A stretch of DNA of 64,000 bases from Dermatophagoides farinae (GCF_024713945.1 NC_134679.1:2609001-2673000), one strand, 5' to 3'. Counted from the stretch's first letter, positions 1 through 15,575 are shown. The notes: a model not told the origin generated them from the sequence alone. Program-made: numbers and translations.

Positions 1-3000
1 CTGAGTCGAATTCTTTTTTTTGTTGTTCAGGTGATAGATTTTGTTTCTTTTTTCAAAGAAAGAAATGGAAAAACTTTTTTGTATTTCATGCAAACATGAA
101 TTTCGATTTCTATGGTTCCAAGTTTTGGTTATTTTCGATGATTTTCATTTGGCCGTATTGGTATGTTTTAAATTATTATTGTCTATTAATAATAATTACC
201 ATCTATTTTTTTTGATTTTCATAAAAAAAAACATTCACGAATCAATTGGTTTTAATTGCGTGATACAATGGTTACAATCGATAATCATCGAATATTCATA
301 ATGGCGATATATATCTTTGTATGATGACCGAAACAAACAAACAAAAAAAAATCCCATTCAAAATATAAAATTTTATTACCATTCAATTTTTCAAACATAA
401 TGAATTCCTTGTTTCCATTGTAAGTGAAACCATTATCAAATTATACATGAAAACATGGAAGAATATCAAATTTCAAATGAAATGAGAAGAAACAAGAAGA
501 AATAGATAGTCTCTGTATTTACCCATCTTTTCGTTTTTCCCATTGAAACCTACATTATTTTCACGTCACGGTATTTCGAATTCTCGAGCAGTGAACAAAA
601 AAAAAACATTCACCAATAAATGCAAATGAATGAGCAAAAAAAAGAATCAAATTGAATTCGAAAATGAAGAATTGAAGAATATCATGTATTCACGCAATTA
701 CATCATTGAAATGAGAAGAAAAAATTCTTAATTGGCTCCAACAAAATCGATGCCAGAAAAAAAAACAATCCAACATAGAAAATATTTCGTTTTGATCCAT
801 TTGAAATTGAATTCAAAACATCATTTATGCTACTAATGTTGAAAAAATGAACACGAAAAAATTGATTTAATTTCCAATGAAACGAATTTTTTTTCCACTG
901 ATTTCCACTGATGCTTGAATGTGAAATAGCCTTTTATTCCTTTTCACCATTTTACCATTTCTATTCATTCATTCATTCATTTGTTTCATTATCATCATTA
1001 CTTGTTTAAACTAATGGTACAACTTGAGCAAAAATGATGATGATTGGTATACAAGAAAAATTTTTCTTCTTACAATTTCAAATTCATTCTTTTTTATTTC
1101 ATTTTCTTTTTCTTCTTTTTTTTTGATTTCGAGATCATCATCATCATCATGTGAATGTTTGAATTGTAGAACAAGAAAAAAAATGGAAAGTAATGTCCGT
1201 GAAGAGAAATGAAGAAATGAAAAAATAAAAATTCTATTTACAAAAAAAATAAATGACTTTTTTTTCGTATTTATAGCCAGAATACATATACATTTCCGTT
1301 TAAAATGTCCATTCAATTTATTTATGTTTATTATTATAAATTCAATATTGAATGAAAACATTTTTTGTTTTCTTTTCATTCGAATAATATTATAGAAACT
1401 TGATGACAAATATGACCATGATGATTATGATGATGAATAAGTGTGGCCAAATCAGGTAATAATAATAATAAAAAATGAAAATGAAATTTAGTGGACGGAA
1501 ATTTAACAGTTTTTGAATGAATGAAAAGAATCAATTCAAAAAAAAAAAGATTTACCACTTGATTGGGTTTTTTTTCTTCTTTTCTCATTATTCGTCTTCT
1601 TTTTTTTTGGTTCATTTGCTATAATTTTATTGGATAAAGCACAATAGTTTGTTTGATTTCATGGATAGAATTTAATGAAGAGTGAATCAGTCAATAAAGA
1701 AAGGAAATTACTTTGTAATGAAAATTTTTCATAGAAAATTTCCAAATTGATGTCCACCCAAAAACCATGAAAGAATGAATGATCAAATCAATCAAATATA
1801 GCTATAGTGAATAAAAAAAACGGAGCTAAAATTGTTTCAGACATTTTTTCAGGGAACATTTTATTTCTGGAAAAAAAAGAACATTTACACTATGGAACAA
1901 AACAACATATTCGTGTTAAACACACATATATATCGTATATATCGTAAATTAACTTGCTTGTTTTCAAAGCTTTTCAGATTCTTTTTTTTCATCCTCAATA
2001 ACATATTGTGATGGAAAATGAAGAAAATAGAACCATTCTAAAACAATGAATGTCAATGGAAAAATCAGATCATCATTGAAGAAAATGACAGAGCTTCAAG
2101 AATTTAATGAAAATGATGATAGTAATGATGATACTTTGAAGAAAACTGTAACAACAACAACAATCTGAACTTTGAATTTTTTTGTTTTTATCTGACATTT
2201 TTACAAAAACGACAAGAGAATGTTTCACAATGATTTCTTTTTTTTTCCAAACTCTTAAGATTCAAAGTATTGTTTTGTTGGAAGAATTGTACAAGAAAAA
2301 AAAACTGAAACAAATGCTGAAAAAAGGAAGAAAAACGATAAAAGTCTTTGTGCAGTGTTACATTAATGTTTTCTCTTGTTTTGTTTTGGTTGTTGGTCAT
2401 TTTGGTTTAGTTGTAAAAAGTAATACCGTTTTCATCAAGCCAATGGCTATTTATTGACAAAACAGCAACAACAACAACAACAATACTGTTGTTGCTTTGA
2501 ATTTTTCATTCTTCGCTTTCACATTTCTCTGTGACAAATGACAGAAACAGAATTATCAATAGTAGTTGTTTTTCTTTTTCAAAATAATCATGTCGAAAAA
2601 CGAATGATGTTTTGTCATTCCCATGATGATGATTATTATAATGATTTGAATCCATCACACAGTGATGATATTAACGTAAACGAAACGAATATCATATCGA
2701 AAACCAAAAAATGTATGAAAACCACAAAAATTTTTTTGTAAATCAACAAACCACTATGGCAAATATCATTTTCATCATCATAATCGTTGATGGTCATTCT
2801 TCATTCCATTAATCTAGACAGAAATAAGAGATTTTTTTTTTTTACTTTTTTTGGTTTCAGTTGGGTTCAGCCTACAAGACAGTGAAGATAATTATGATGA
2901 TGGTTAACAATAACAACAACAAAAGTGCAAACAATCATGATCGTTATCGTTTTCATTGTCATGATTATCATCATCATCATCATCATCATCATTGAAGAAT

Positions 3001-5797
3001 ATATGGCAATTAGCCAAACAGAAATTTTTCCATGATTTTTAAATGTAATCGATTCCATTCTGAATCCAAACTAAACAGCAAAAATGGCAAAAACAAAACA
3101 TGTGATCAGGAATAAGAAAAAAGTGTAAAGTTCTTTTTTTTAAATTCTGAAACACATGACGAATTTTTCAATTTCAAAGAAAAATAAATTCGTTATATTA
3201 ATGGATCTTTTGTGAATCGAATCAACTTAGCCGTCGATTACTTTAAACAAAACAAAAAAACATGAAGAAAAAAAATTCTGCTAGGAATCATCATCATTAT
3301 CATCATCATATACCGCTGTTCCGGTGTAAAAATTTATTTCGCCAAGTTTTTTTTTCATTTCTTTGAAAACAATAATAAGTTTTAAACGTAAATATAATAT
3401 AATGGTGAACACAGCAGAAGTCGATGGGTATACACTTAATTTGTTCCAAACAAAAAAAAAATCAACCATCATCTGCCTGCCAAAAGCAGCACATACACAC
3501 ACACACACTTTGTATTGTTCCATTCTGTCAAAAGTGAAAAAACAAAAAAAAAACGAAAGAAAGAAAAATAAGTACGAAAGTACGAAAATTGAAAATATAA
3601 AGTGGCAAATTTTCTTTTTTTTTAATTTAAAATTTTTTAAAAAAAAATTTTCGTTTTCTCTTTACTGAATATATATATATGTATATTGTTCTGCCCTCAC
3701 CAACACCACATCCGTTACAAATGTCGTTCACACTCACACACTCAAATCTAATCTAATTTTATTATTTTGTTAATTTTGATTCTTGGATTTTCTTCATTCA
3801 TACCAATTGTTGTGATGTTCATTATTATGCAAAAATTTGTTATTATATAAGTGAAAGTACAAACAAATTACTTTTAACTTTTTCTTTTTTCATCTTCTTA
3901 ATCGATTGATGTTGGTTGGTAATGAAGAATTTTCGCAGACTGTTTGGATTTTTCCTCCTGGTGATATTCTGATAATAATATGCTATGATTGTGTTCAATT
4001 CTAAATTTGGTTTTTTTTAAACGCCATTCATGAACAATATTCTACGATGCCATTCAAAATTGAAAATCTGTTTTTTTTTTTTGGTAAAGTTTTGAATTAA
4101 TGATAAAAGAAGTTTTTTTTTGTTTTGTTTTGCTTGACTTTCGTGCGTTGAAATCTAATTTCTTAGAATTTAGACAAACAAAACACACTACTATATTGAA
4201 AAGAAGTTTAAATTCAATTTTATCAAAGTTTTTTTTTATATTCGTTGGTCATTTTGATCCAAAAAAATTGTGATTCAGTTTTATTGTTGTTGTTGTTGTT
4301 GTTGTCTTCGTCACTATTGTTGTCAATTTAGTTTGTTGAACATTTTATTTTGTCAGGAAAAAATGAATTGCCACTAAACACTGAAAACTATTTTATCTAA
4401 TTTCATCATTCGGATGATTTTTTTCATTTATTTTTCGATCTTCGATGTTTGTTTGAATTCGTCTAGGTTTTTTTTCTCATTTCTAATTCTATCGGCCGTT
4501 ATTTCAAGTTTTCTTTACGTCGGATCAAAGTTGTGGAACAAATCCATCTTCCTAAAAAAAATAATGGTATTTGACGACTACCGCAAATAATGTAATGACA
4601 AAATTCCATGCATTCAAGAATCCTGGAACATTACCACTGCCACAATCGTTTTTGTTTTCATTTCTTCACATTGCAATTCGTCTGTTCAGAACACACACAC
4701 ACACACGGAGTAAACTTATCCGGCATCTCTTTTTTCATTGAATGCTTCATAGTCGTTGATTCACAATGTTGCATCTACCCTAGATGGTCCTACAAACCGG
4801 CCATACAAGCACGGGATAGAACATTTAACTTAGTCAACCAGTCAGCCATTCAGTTGAGAATCGGCCATCATCAACATCATCATCATCATCATTGCTTCTG
4901 TTCCAGAAATTTTTCTTCAATTCAATCAAAAGCGGTTGAAAAAAAGCATACAATAATGTATTGAAAGTTAGTTATCATTTTTTCTCTTCACTTCGATGAT
5001 TTTTATTCATCCAACATCCTTTTTTCATCATTGATCATTTTGTTTGAGAATCCACCATTGGAATAACAACAATGGTAATAGAAGAAAAACAGTTGACCGA
5101 CACACAACAGTTGAATCATCATCAATGACAAATGTTTTTTTTGTTGTTGCTGAATGAATAAATGAATGGATCATTGGATCATCATCACGGTTTAGATAGA
5201 CATTATAATCTTGGACATTCTTCAACTTTTAGCCACTAACATCATTATCATATGTTTGAATGGACAAGCTGGGTCCTATACAACAACGGCAATCGAATCT
5301 TTGAAATCTAAAGCCATTCTTCTCATTTGTCTCTCCTATATTGTGTGTGTGTGTGTGTGTGTGTGATTTTTGTGTAATTTGACTATTTTTTTCTGGTTTT
5401 ATTTCTTATTTTTTCTGTTGCTTTTTTTTACAATTTGTTCATTCTTTACATGACTTTTCATTCATTCGCTTGTTATTTGTGCTGGTGTGTGTATATGTTC
5501 AGCATTGTTCTGACAACAACAATAACATACATCTAAAGAAATCACGACCAAAGAATCATTTGTTTGTCACCAACAGAAATGAATGCAAGACAATTCATTT
5601 CAAATCCAACAATCATTGTTCATCGTCGTCATCATCGTTTAATGATCTTTTGTGGTTGTTAAAAGTTTTTGCCTGAATTTGCAGTGTGCTTTTTTCCATC
5701 ATTCTTTATTCAAGCTTTTTTCTTCAATTTTGACCACTGATGATGCTGAATTTCAATTGAATACGAAAAAAAACGAAATTCTCAACATCAAAAAAAA
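1..5797. other. AT-rich gene-poor DNA upstream of the tetraspanin-like gene
   Basis: No coding region can be supported here. The stretch consists of A/T homopolymer runs and short microsatellites: (CAT)n near 2968-2992, (CA)n near 3492-3508, (TTG)n near 4282-4303 and (TG)n at 5342-5365. Open frames such as 1011-1409 on the minus strand are F/I/K/S-rich and lack any domain signal. About 4490-4980 is less repetitive and more GC-balanced than its surroundings and could hold an upstream non-coding exon or control region of the gene starting at 5798. That is inference only. Confidence 0.6.
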
Positions 5798-5941
5798 ATG
5801 GCTCCAAAATTAATCTATGAAACAACATTATTAGTATGTAGTTCATGTGTTATATTCACCGGTACAGTTTCGGCTGTATTACTCATGTTAATATGGCCAC
5901 AAGATCGAATACTTGGCCTCAGTACTCGTCTGGTTATTGGG
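5798..5941 (+). CDS. Tetraspanin-like four-pass membrane protein, exon 1 (N-terminus, TM1)
   Basis: First coding exon, 48 codons. ATG sits in a good context (AAAAAATGG) and the exon ends in frame at Gly48 before a GTAAGA donor at 5942. Residues 10-33 form a hydrophobic segment (TM1) ending in Trp-Pro, followed by a short polar loop (PQDRILGLSTR) and the start of TM2 (LVIG). It joins in phase 0 to the exon at 26922, giving LVIG-LCVIIVAIFSVGFVG, one continuous TM2 with the small-residue pattern of tetraspanins. The implied extracellular loop 1 is only about 11 residues, shorter than usual, so an extra small exon inside the 21-kb intron cannot be excluded. No TATA box is obvious upstream. The predicted product is 769 aa. 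Confidence 0.75.
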
Positions 5942-8900
5942 GTAAGATTCATCAAGTTTTTTTTTGCACTACTTACTTTTCACTCTTTTTTTTAATAAAA
6001 TTTTGTTGATTAAAAAAAAATTTCCTCTTAAAAAAAATGATGGATTCTTATTTTTTTCCATTCTCACTAATGTACTAAAGATTAGATTTTGTTTCCTTTC
6101 GTGTTCTATAGATGTGAAATGAAATTCCCAATGAAATTCGATTTTGTTTTTCTTTTTTAATGAAAAAACAAAACAAAAACAAAATTACATTGCGTGTCTG
6201 TGCGTGATGAATTCGGGCGTCAAATTTTACTCTACCTTTTCATTTATTCTGTGTGTATTTTTTTTTCTTTCGTTAGTTGCCAATATACATCAATTCACTC
6301 TAATTAAAAATGTACTTCAAGTTTTCTCTTTTTCTATGTTTTTGATCCAAGATTTACTCGTTCAATATTGGTGTCTATGACTGATTGATTATAGAATAAT
6401 AAATAAAATTAAAACGAGAAAACAAAAAAAAACCAAAACCTGATAGTTTGCTTGAAAATGTGTAACAAACACGGAAAAAACAGTATATGATTTCATGGCC
6501 ATCGGCTTCTTCAAGTCAATCTAATTATTTGTCAATTCTCCAATGGGAAAATATTTTGCTTCTGGTTCATCAATACATGTATACATCTCATATTCCTTTT
6601 TTTTCTGATGCTGAGATTTTTCTTTTTCACTTTCAATTCTCTAAGGTTCTCTAAAACCGTTGTATTGAGGATATTCATTATGTTTGTTGAATGAATGAAT
6701 GAATGAATGTTTGTGGATCTTCATGATGGATCGACACATTCTGTTTCCATTTTCCAGCATCATTGTAACTAAGTTTTCGTTATTTCCATTATTATTGTTG
6801 TATACCTTTTGTGTGTGTGTGTGAGTAACAACTGTGTGTTTGGCTCTACATTTTCATTCATTTAGCATGTCTATTAACAAAAATTTAACTTTGTTAATTC
6901 TCTAAGAATAAATAACTAAATGAATCGAATTGAATTGAAGTGAATAATAATACTAACACAACAAATAAGTCACGAAGTAAAAGTCACGGAATTTTTTTTT
7001 TTGTTGTTGTTATTCTCATCTTTCATTTTCTTTGCTATTTTTTTTTTCGTTACCAATTCACCATTTCTATAATAGAATATTAGAATTATCAACCAAGGTA
7101 AATAAATGGTTTCATTTATTTAATTTGATTTTGATTTTGTGCCAAATAGAATGCCAATGAGAGATTCATATGACAACATTGTATTTGTTAGAAATTTAAT
7201 AATGGCAAATTATTGTCTTACATGCACACAAACACCTAATCAGTTGGATAATGATTAGAATATACACATACAAATCAGGCCGGATTTCCAATTTTATAAT
7301 ATTTTGATATAAAATTCAATGGAAACCATTTTTTTTTTCAACCAAACAAACACAGTATTCCCGAAGGATATTGTCATTTCTTTTTTTTTTTCAACTTTTT
7401 TTTTGAATTCAAAATAATAATGATGATGATGATGATGGTGATGACAATAATGATTTCAGATTCACGAATATAATAGAATGAAATGTAACCATTTTTTTTT
7501 TGTTCCAAAATTCTAAAATAAACTAAATAAAAAAAATTCTTCATGAGACTTGCAATTTTTGTTTCATTTATTAGAATAATCCAGTAAAAAAAAAACGGCC
7601 TAGAGGAAAAATAGTTGATGATATCATAGTTGTTTTTGTTGTTGCCATCGCATCAATGTTGTTTGGTGCCCGATTGTTTGAAATTTTTTTTTCTGGCAAC
7701 TTTTTTCTTTGAAACAGCCTAAAATGGAGTGAAAAAAAAGTCTTGTTTGTCTCTTCAGTTGTTCATTTTAAGAATTTTTTTTTTTTTTTTTGTTTTGTTC
7801 TCGATCTTTTGGTTACCAAGATGAATTGGATGAAAATTCTACTTTATTCGGAAGTGATGGCAGTATAGAGAGGAAAAAGTTTATCGTCTATTTAGAGTGA
7901 TAGAAAGAAACAGAAGATGTGCACATATCATCATATGAAAATCCTAGTGAAACTTTTTTTTGTTTCTGCATTTCTCAATTAATCTGGTGTATATATGATG
8001 ATTCCATTATGTTTTTTTTTCTCTCTGGTTTCATCCATTTATGGTTCATCTGGTGTTTTTAATTTGCTATTACTAATATATAGTGCTCGTTTGTAAATTA
8101 TTTCATCGTTGTTTTCGTAGTTACACCTCAACATTTATTATCCACAAATAGAACAAATAGAATTTCGTTCAAATTAGTTATCATCAAAACTTGAGTGTAA
8201 ATTCCATAGTTTGAAAAGAGAAACAAAGAATAATAAAATAAGGCGATTGTCGATGGCATCTGAGAGAATAAAAAAAACAAAACACACACACACACGCAAT
8301 TGTTAATTGAGTTTTGTACATTTTTCTTCTTGGAAGTTTTCATTTTATTTTTTTTTTTGCTTCGCTTTTTGAAAAATAAAAATAAAAACAAAAGGTATTT
8401 GATGGACAGGAATGAAATGATCATATAATTGCACAAAAGAATGAGAATTTCAGTTTAAAGAATTTCGATTATTTTTTCCTATTACTGTATTTCAAATCCA
8501 TTTATTTTGTTGGGTACAGAAATGTCTGACAATATTTTATTGTAGTATTTTTTTTTTGTTTTTTGGAAAATTGTTTTTTTTTCTCCTTTAATATTTTTCC
8601 CTTTTCTCACTTAGTTTGTACATTACCGTGCTAGAATTTGTTTTTTTTTAACAGCAACAATTGAATCTCCATTATCATTATCATCATCATCATCATCATT
8701 ATTGTTATTGTTGTTGTTGTTGTCAACGAAGCTCTTTTTCTCTAGATGTTTGTAAATAATGTGTAAAAGATAAATACGACTATACTATCATCAGCATCAT
8801 CAGAATTCAGTTTGTCGCAAAAAAAAAGTTCAAAATAAAAAATGCTCGTTTTCAGCCAATGTTCATTTACTCATGTTCATCTGATTGTTCTTTCTTTATT

Positions 8901-11900
8901 TATCAATGGCAAGTAACAACATTTGTTCATTCACAAAATAGAAACATTAGAAACAAAGTCTCATCACAATGATGTGTGCTATATTATAATACCCATATCA
9001 AACTTTTAGTCTTTTTTTTTCCAACATTCTATACACTATTCTGATTGTAAATGTTTGGCGAATTAGATTCTATTCGATTCTTTTTTTTTTTGTTTTGTTT
9101 TGTTTGGCTATGATTTCGTAATCATAATGTCAATATCTTTTTTTTTCTCGTACCATTTTTCAACGATAAAAAAATAAACGTAAAAATGATGAAAAAAAAG
9201 ATGATTAAACGATTCGAATTGTGTGTGTGTGTGACAAATCTAAAATCGAAATCAACAATGTGAATCAAAACGATAGTTGTTTGACAAAAAAAAAAAATAA
9301 TCAAGATCCATAAGTTTGAAACGATACCATTTAAATTTGATTTTGATTCCAAAAATGAAATGATTCGATGTTTTTCTCCAGCACTCATACAGACGGAAAA
9401 AAAGAAATCAAACAGATAATGTTTGTTCAATTCTTATATGGACTGATTTTTGATCATATCATGTGATAATAATGGTACATTTTTTTTAGAACAAAAATAA
9501 AATGTTATAATTCACAGAATTGTTCCAGAAATATAAAGATTATTTTCTCATTGTCCGATTTTTTTTTCTGTAGTAGAAATAAAATACACAAAAATCCTAA
9601 TGTGTTTGTATCCTATACTAATAGATCTAAACGTTCAATTTTTTTGCCATATTGGTAACATATTTTTAGTTGTTCCAATAAAATCATCATCAAATCATTT
9701 CAATAATCATCACTACATCATTACTTTCAAATGATGAATATTTAGACAATTTTTTTTTCTATTGCATATTTTATTGAATTTAAAATTGATTTTATTTCAT
9801 TTTGTTAGTCAATAAAGAATTTTTCGTTGATCGAAATCCGATATATGGTGTTGCAAAAAAAAACAGAATAAAATTGAAAAATGATTATCATACCAAATGC
9901 CAAGCCTATTACCGTTTTTTTTTCATTTCGAATAAGAGCAGGGAGCAAATATATGGAAACGATTGATTTTTTTTTCTTTGGGTGTGTGTGTGTGTGTGCT
10001 GGTGAAAAAAAAATTGAAATCGGTCAAGCGGAATCTTGGCCAAGCCAAGTCTATCATCATCATTAATATGATAATATTTTATTGTCCATCCATCCTCCCA
10101 GACACACACACACACACACACACATGCACACACAAACTAACAATTATTCAATACTGGATACCAACCGATCCAATTTCAATGAAATCGATTCTTTTTAATA
10201 TATCCTGGCAATCATATTTATGATATCGAAATTCTCTATGGAACATTCGTCTCAATGTGTTTGTATTGTTTCGAAATTTTTTTTCTGATATCAAGAATGA
10301 ACAAAAAAAAAATTCAATTTTGAATAATGATAATATTTTCTACAAACAAATAACAAAAATCTGAACAAAATTGAAATGTTTTTTTTTCGTCGTTGTTGTC
10401 TGCAAAATTTCAATTCATTCATATTTCAACGTGTTTATTGTTATTATTGTAGTTGTTGTTGTTGTTGTTTTTTTGTTTATTATCTATTATGATATGAAAA
10501 TTTTTTTCATAATAGAATGAGTCAGAATGTAAGCAATGAAATTGTAGGAATCAGCGTTTTAGCTTGGATTTTATTTTTTATAATCTGAACATTTTGATAT
10601 AATGTACATGTTGTTGTTTTGTTGTTGTTATTACTCTGTTGTGACTATGATTTGTGTGATTCAAGTCGAGATTTATTAATATTTACGTGTATAAAATGAA
10701 AACATGTCCATAATGAAAAATAAAATAAGTGAAAACAGAATTCTTTTCCGGGGGCAACAAACAGTGCATTCAGTAGACACACACCCACACAACTGAACTG
10801 TTTTTGTATGTTTAAATATATTCAATGTGCGTCTAGAATACAAAAGAGTTCTGAATTTTTCTCATTGTATTTGTTATATACGGACCTTTTTTTGAGAAAT
10901 AAAGCTACAACAGAATAAAGAGAAAAAGAAAGAAAAAAAATTGTTTGAAAAGAAGATTTATAACCAAAGAGAAACTAAACAGAACAGAATAACCACTATT
11001 GCGACGAAAAAAAAAATGAATTGAATACGTTGAAAATTCTATTGGAGAAAAAAAACGTCACAATGAATCAACGGAATTCACAACATTATCGATATTATCA
11101 TCATTGGTAAACAAATGTACAGTGATACCTTGATTTACAATGGTTGGTAGAATGGTGTGTAGACAAAATGTCCGAATAAGTGGAAATTGAGATAAAATAA
11201 AAAAAATTTCAATAGAAAATGAAATTCTATAGAAAAATCATATGCTTCGGACAAAGAAGAGAAGAAGAAGATTTATAAGTACATCTATAGCATTGATAAA
11301 TGCTAAACAAAAGTGAAAAACAAATATTGCAAATTTCTAAATTGAAATTCAACAGAATTAACTGAAATGAATGAATTAGATTGAAATTGTAATGATGATG
11401 ATGATGATGATAACAAGACGAATGGTTTAACAATTCATACATTTGATTCAAAGATAAATGAATGAATGCATGAATAGCGATGAAATCTTTTGTTTTGTTT
11501 GTTTCAAACACATAAATGTATGGACCATCTTCAGGTTTTTTTTACAGGGAATCTTTTTTTCCTCTTTCAAATTGTGACCATAATAAATATTAATAATACC
11601 TAACAACACAGTTGCATTTTGGTGAAAATGTTGATTCTATGAGTTTTTTTTTATATTTTTCTTGCAAACTGGTTGACCAAAATCTTTTGTCGTTGTGTAT
11701 GTTGGTGTAAGTGAAAAGCGAATTTTTTTTTCTGCAGACCAAAAAAAAAGAAAAGTTTCTGACCAACTAACCAAACGTTGGAAATTTTTTTTTTTTTTTT
11801 TTTAGATATTCCCACCGACTATGCTTATATCATGAATCTTTTTGTATTGGAAGGTTTCGTTTGGCGGCAACAAAAAAAAAATCCAGAAAGCTTCCTACGG

Positions 11901-12643
11901 TATTTCAATCATTAATCTAATATATCCATACGATTATAACTATTGATGATACTTTTTTTTCATGTAACTCGATTATATCATCACTAACTAGATGGAACAT
12001 TCCGGAACATTGGAAATCGAGAATAATAATAATAAAAAAAAATGAAAATAAAACAAAAGTCGCCGAATCTTTCTGAACACAGCAAAAAAGTTTTTGTTTA
12101 GATTGGAGTCAAATAATTTTTTCTTTGATACTATACTTTTGTCGTGGATAGTGAAATTCTTTCTTCAATATTTGGAATATAAATACAGTGTGAATATATA
12201 TCATAAGAAATGATAGATAAAATCAATGATTTTTTTTTCGTTTATCGAGTATCAGTATTTAATATAAGGTGAACTTTATATGATTTATCGTAATAAATTC
12301 TTATAATAGTATCCAAGAATTTTTTTTTCTTTTACCGATAGGCTGACACATAAATATAGACGACAACATTTATATAGTCCAAACGAATCGTGTTGAAAAT
12401 TCTTGCCAGGTACATTTTCTTTTATTCATTATTCTGAGAAGAAGAGAAAAACATATAACTTAATTAATCCCAATGTCCCAATGCTTTGTATGTCGAATAT
12501 ATATTATTACATTTGGTTGTACCATTTCATTGTTGATTAAGAAATCGAGTAATTTTTTAAATTAATTAATTACATAACCTAATTAGAGAAAGTCATCATC
12601 ATTATTATTGTCTTTTGTTTTGCGTGCTTGTTTCTTTCTTTTC

Positions 12644-12669
12644 TTTTTTTTTTTTTTTTTTTTTTTTTT
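12644..12669. repeat. T26 homopolymer
   Basis: Uninterrupted run of 26 T inside the large intron, among the longest homopolymers in the window. It follows a pyrimidine-rich stretch starting near 12611. Confidence 0.95.
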
Positions 12670-13609
12670 GTTCTGAAAATGTATTAATTTCATCGAAACA
12701 CAAACGAAAGAAATTGAAGAAATGAAAAAGAAAAAGGAAAAAAAAGACAAAATCCCTGAGGATATCTACAGAACAAATAGAGAATTAAGCCTTTCGAAAA
12801 TTTGGATATTAAAGTCCATATATACCAACAAAAACAGAAGAAAAATATAAATAATTGATAATGATTTAGTAACGGACATAATCAGTGATTTTTTTTTCGT
12901 CAGAAAAAAAAACAACGCGATTAACATGCAATTATTTTTTATCAAGAAAATTGAAATTGATACGTTTTGTTTGTTTTTTTTTCATGTCAATTTGTATCCT
13001 AAATTCATTGTATACAAACAAATAGAACCAAAAAAAAAAAAAAAGTCTTAAACTTATATTTTCAACGTAATCTTTGATTTAATACAAACATTCATTCATA
13101 TTGCAATCGTATTTACAAAGAATAAAAATGTGATGATTTGATTTCTTTTGAGCCAGATTCGATTCGACTGTTTTCATTTATATTTACCATGATGATAAGA
13201 AGATTTATTATAAAAATCTGGATCGTTATTATATTTGTATATTTCGATTGATTGATTTATTTTGCTCTCACTATTTAGTAAGAGAAAGAAAAATACTATT
13301 TAGTTTCTTTTTTTTTCTTTACATTTCTCATGAATATCCATTGACATCATAATCATCTGTTGTTGTTCGAGATTCTGAGCTTCTAAGAATCTAGGCAGCC
13401 AAAATAACGACATTCATAATCATCATCGACTTGGTTATTGTTTTTAGAAATTTTTTATTTTCCAGTTATTATCAAGATCGTATGGCCTTCTTTTCGAAAG
13501 GAAACTCATCCTAAAAAGTAAATTCTAAAGAAAAATGAAAATAAAACAAAAATAAAATTTTGGCTTTTATTCAAAAAAATTTTTATTATTGTTGTTGTCG
13601 TTTCTACGA

Positions 13610-13640
13610 ATCATCATCATCATCATCATCATCATCATAT
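13610..13640. repeat. (ATC)n / (CAT)n trinucleotide microsatellite
   Basis: About nine perfect units in the intron. It represents the commonest repeat family of the window; similar tracts lie near 2968, 8682, 14317, 23634, 31315, 45200, 58950 and 60905. Confidence 0.9.
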
Positions 13641-15575
13641 GATCTATGATCATCATCGATGATTGTAATATTGTAGTTTTTCAAAATCATTGACCGAAAA
13701 TATATTCAAAGCATGAAAATATTTGAATTTCAGAATCGATCCATTTCAAATTCGAATGATGATGAATAATAATAATAATAATAATAATAATATGAATCAA
13801 CAATATCATGAATTTGCTGAATTATTTTTTATTCTTGACGATACAATTCTGAACATAATCATAATCATCATCATCATCATTGTTGTTGTTGTTGTCATCG
13901 TTGTTGTTGTTGTTTTTTTTTTGATAATGTTTTTGATGAACAGATGAAATCATCGATTGTATCGAAAACTGTCTATTTGCCGAGAATTGTTTGGATTCAT
14001 GTGTGATCTTTATTTTCGTATAAGCAACACAATAATGATATAGAATAGATTTTTTTCTGGTTTGACAAACTTGACAAAATCTTGTCTATAATTTTGTAAC
14101 ATGACATCATTCTTGTAGTTGTTGTTGTCTGATCGTTCAGGCCAAATGTCTAATTTTTTCTTCCGTATTGTTGTTCGGCTATCGAGGTTTTATTTCAATC
14201 ATTCTTTACTTCATTCATGATTTTTTTTATCTTGTTTTCTTGTATGTATTCATATTGATGACATGACCGAAATTGAGGCGAATTAATTCAGGAAGGAAAC
14301 TTGGAATAAATTAAATCATCATCATCATCATCATCATCATCTTGGTTGGCCTTTTTTTATTCTTTGGTCTTTGTCGCTGTCATCATCATCAACATCATTG
14401 TCTCGAAAATAATGGCAATGATAATCAGAAACAACAACCAACGAAAAACATGGAAATGGTTTTTTCTCTCAAATGAAATGAACGATGAAAAAAACGTTGA
14501 TTAAAGATGTTCAGTTAAAAAGTTTCAAGAATCGAATTGTAACGATGACACTTATTTCATAACTAAAATTCATTGCCTTGAATCGAAAGTCAATCCTTCG
14601 ATTCATTCATTGCTCACCATTAATTCTGGAAACTAATTTATGACGATTAATAACGATATATAAAGCTAACGATTTTTCTGGTTCTGTTCAAAACTCGATG
14701 ATCGTAAATAGAGAAATTATCGAATTCCCAAATGAGACAATCAAAACTGTACTGTAAAGCACCAATGGAATCATTTTTCCACTCACAGAAGAAAGAATGA
14801 GTATGAGAAAACCAGAAAATAAAAATATCGAAATCAAAATTTATCGATCAGATTTGTTGATCTGACGATTTTTTTTTCACTCACTACACACACACACACA
14901 CACACGGTAATCGAAGTTTCATATTTGGCCTTTTTGTTTTTTTTTCAATGAAATATTTGTTTAACAAGATTGTTCGTGATTACGAAGCAAACATGAAAAT
15001 GTGCAAAATCAAATGGTTCATTTATAAATAAATAATAATCGTCATCATCATCATCATCATCACCATATATTGTTTTGTTTTTTATTTTCTGTGGTTTCAA
15101 TTTCTCTAACTGGAACCAAACCAAAATTCTGACAACAGAAACGAATTGAATATGAAACAACACACAAAAATGAAATATTATTTGTCATAGTTGGCATATT
15201 TTTGTTATTGTTGTTGTTGCTGTTGTTATTGTTTAGTTGAACAACCAAACTCAGCGTTTGTAACTTGAATATTCCGTATGACAAAAAAATGGATCGAATC
15301 GTGAATGAATAATGAAACTGAATGGCCAAAAACTACTATGCTTAGAATTGTAACTCAAAACTCTAAATTCAAGTAAGCATCTTTCTATTGAATTTGGAAT
15401 TATGAAAAACAATAAAAAAAAATTTTTTCTTTCTTTCTTTCATTTCTGTTTGGTTGTAACCATGTGGAAGATTTTAAACACAAAACCAAATTTTATGGTA
15501 ATCATGACTATGATAATAGTTGTGGTCGATCCTACTGAATTTTGAAACTTTTATTTTTCATTGATGTCATCAAAT

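Noticed and set aside
1011-1409. 132-codon minus-strand frame
   Set aside because: F/I/K/S-rich with an Asp run from (ATC)n, no domain, no signal, no splice support; length near chance maximum for such AT-rich DNA (my rough estimate, assuming about 8% stop codons).
11227-11511. 94-codon minus-strand frame in the large intron
   Set aside because: Starts at GTG, contains a His run from (GAT)n, no domain.
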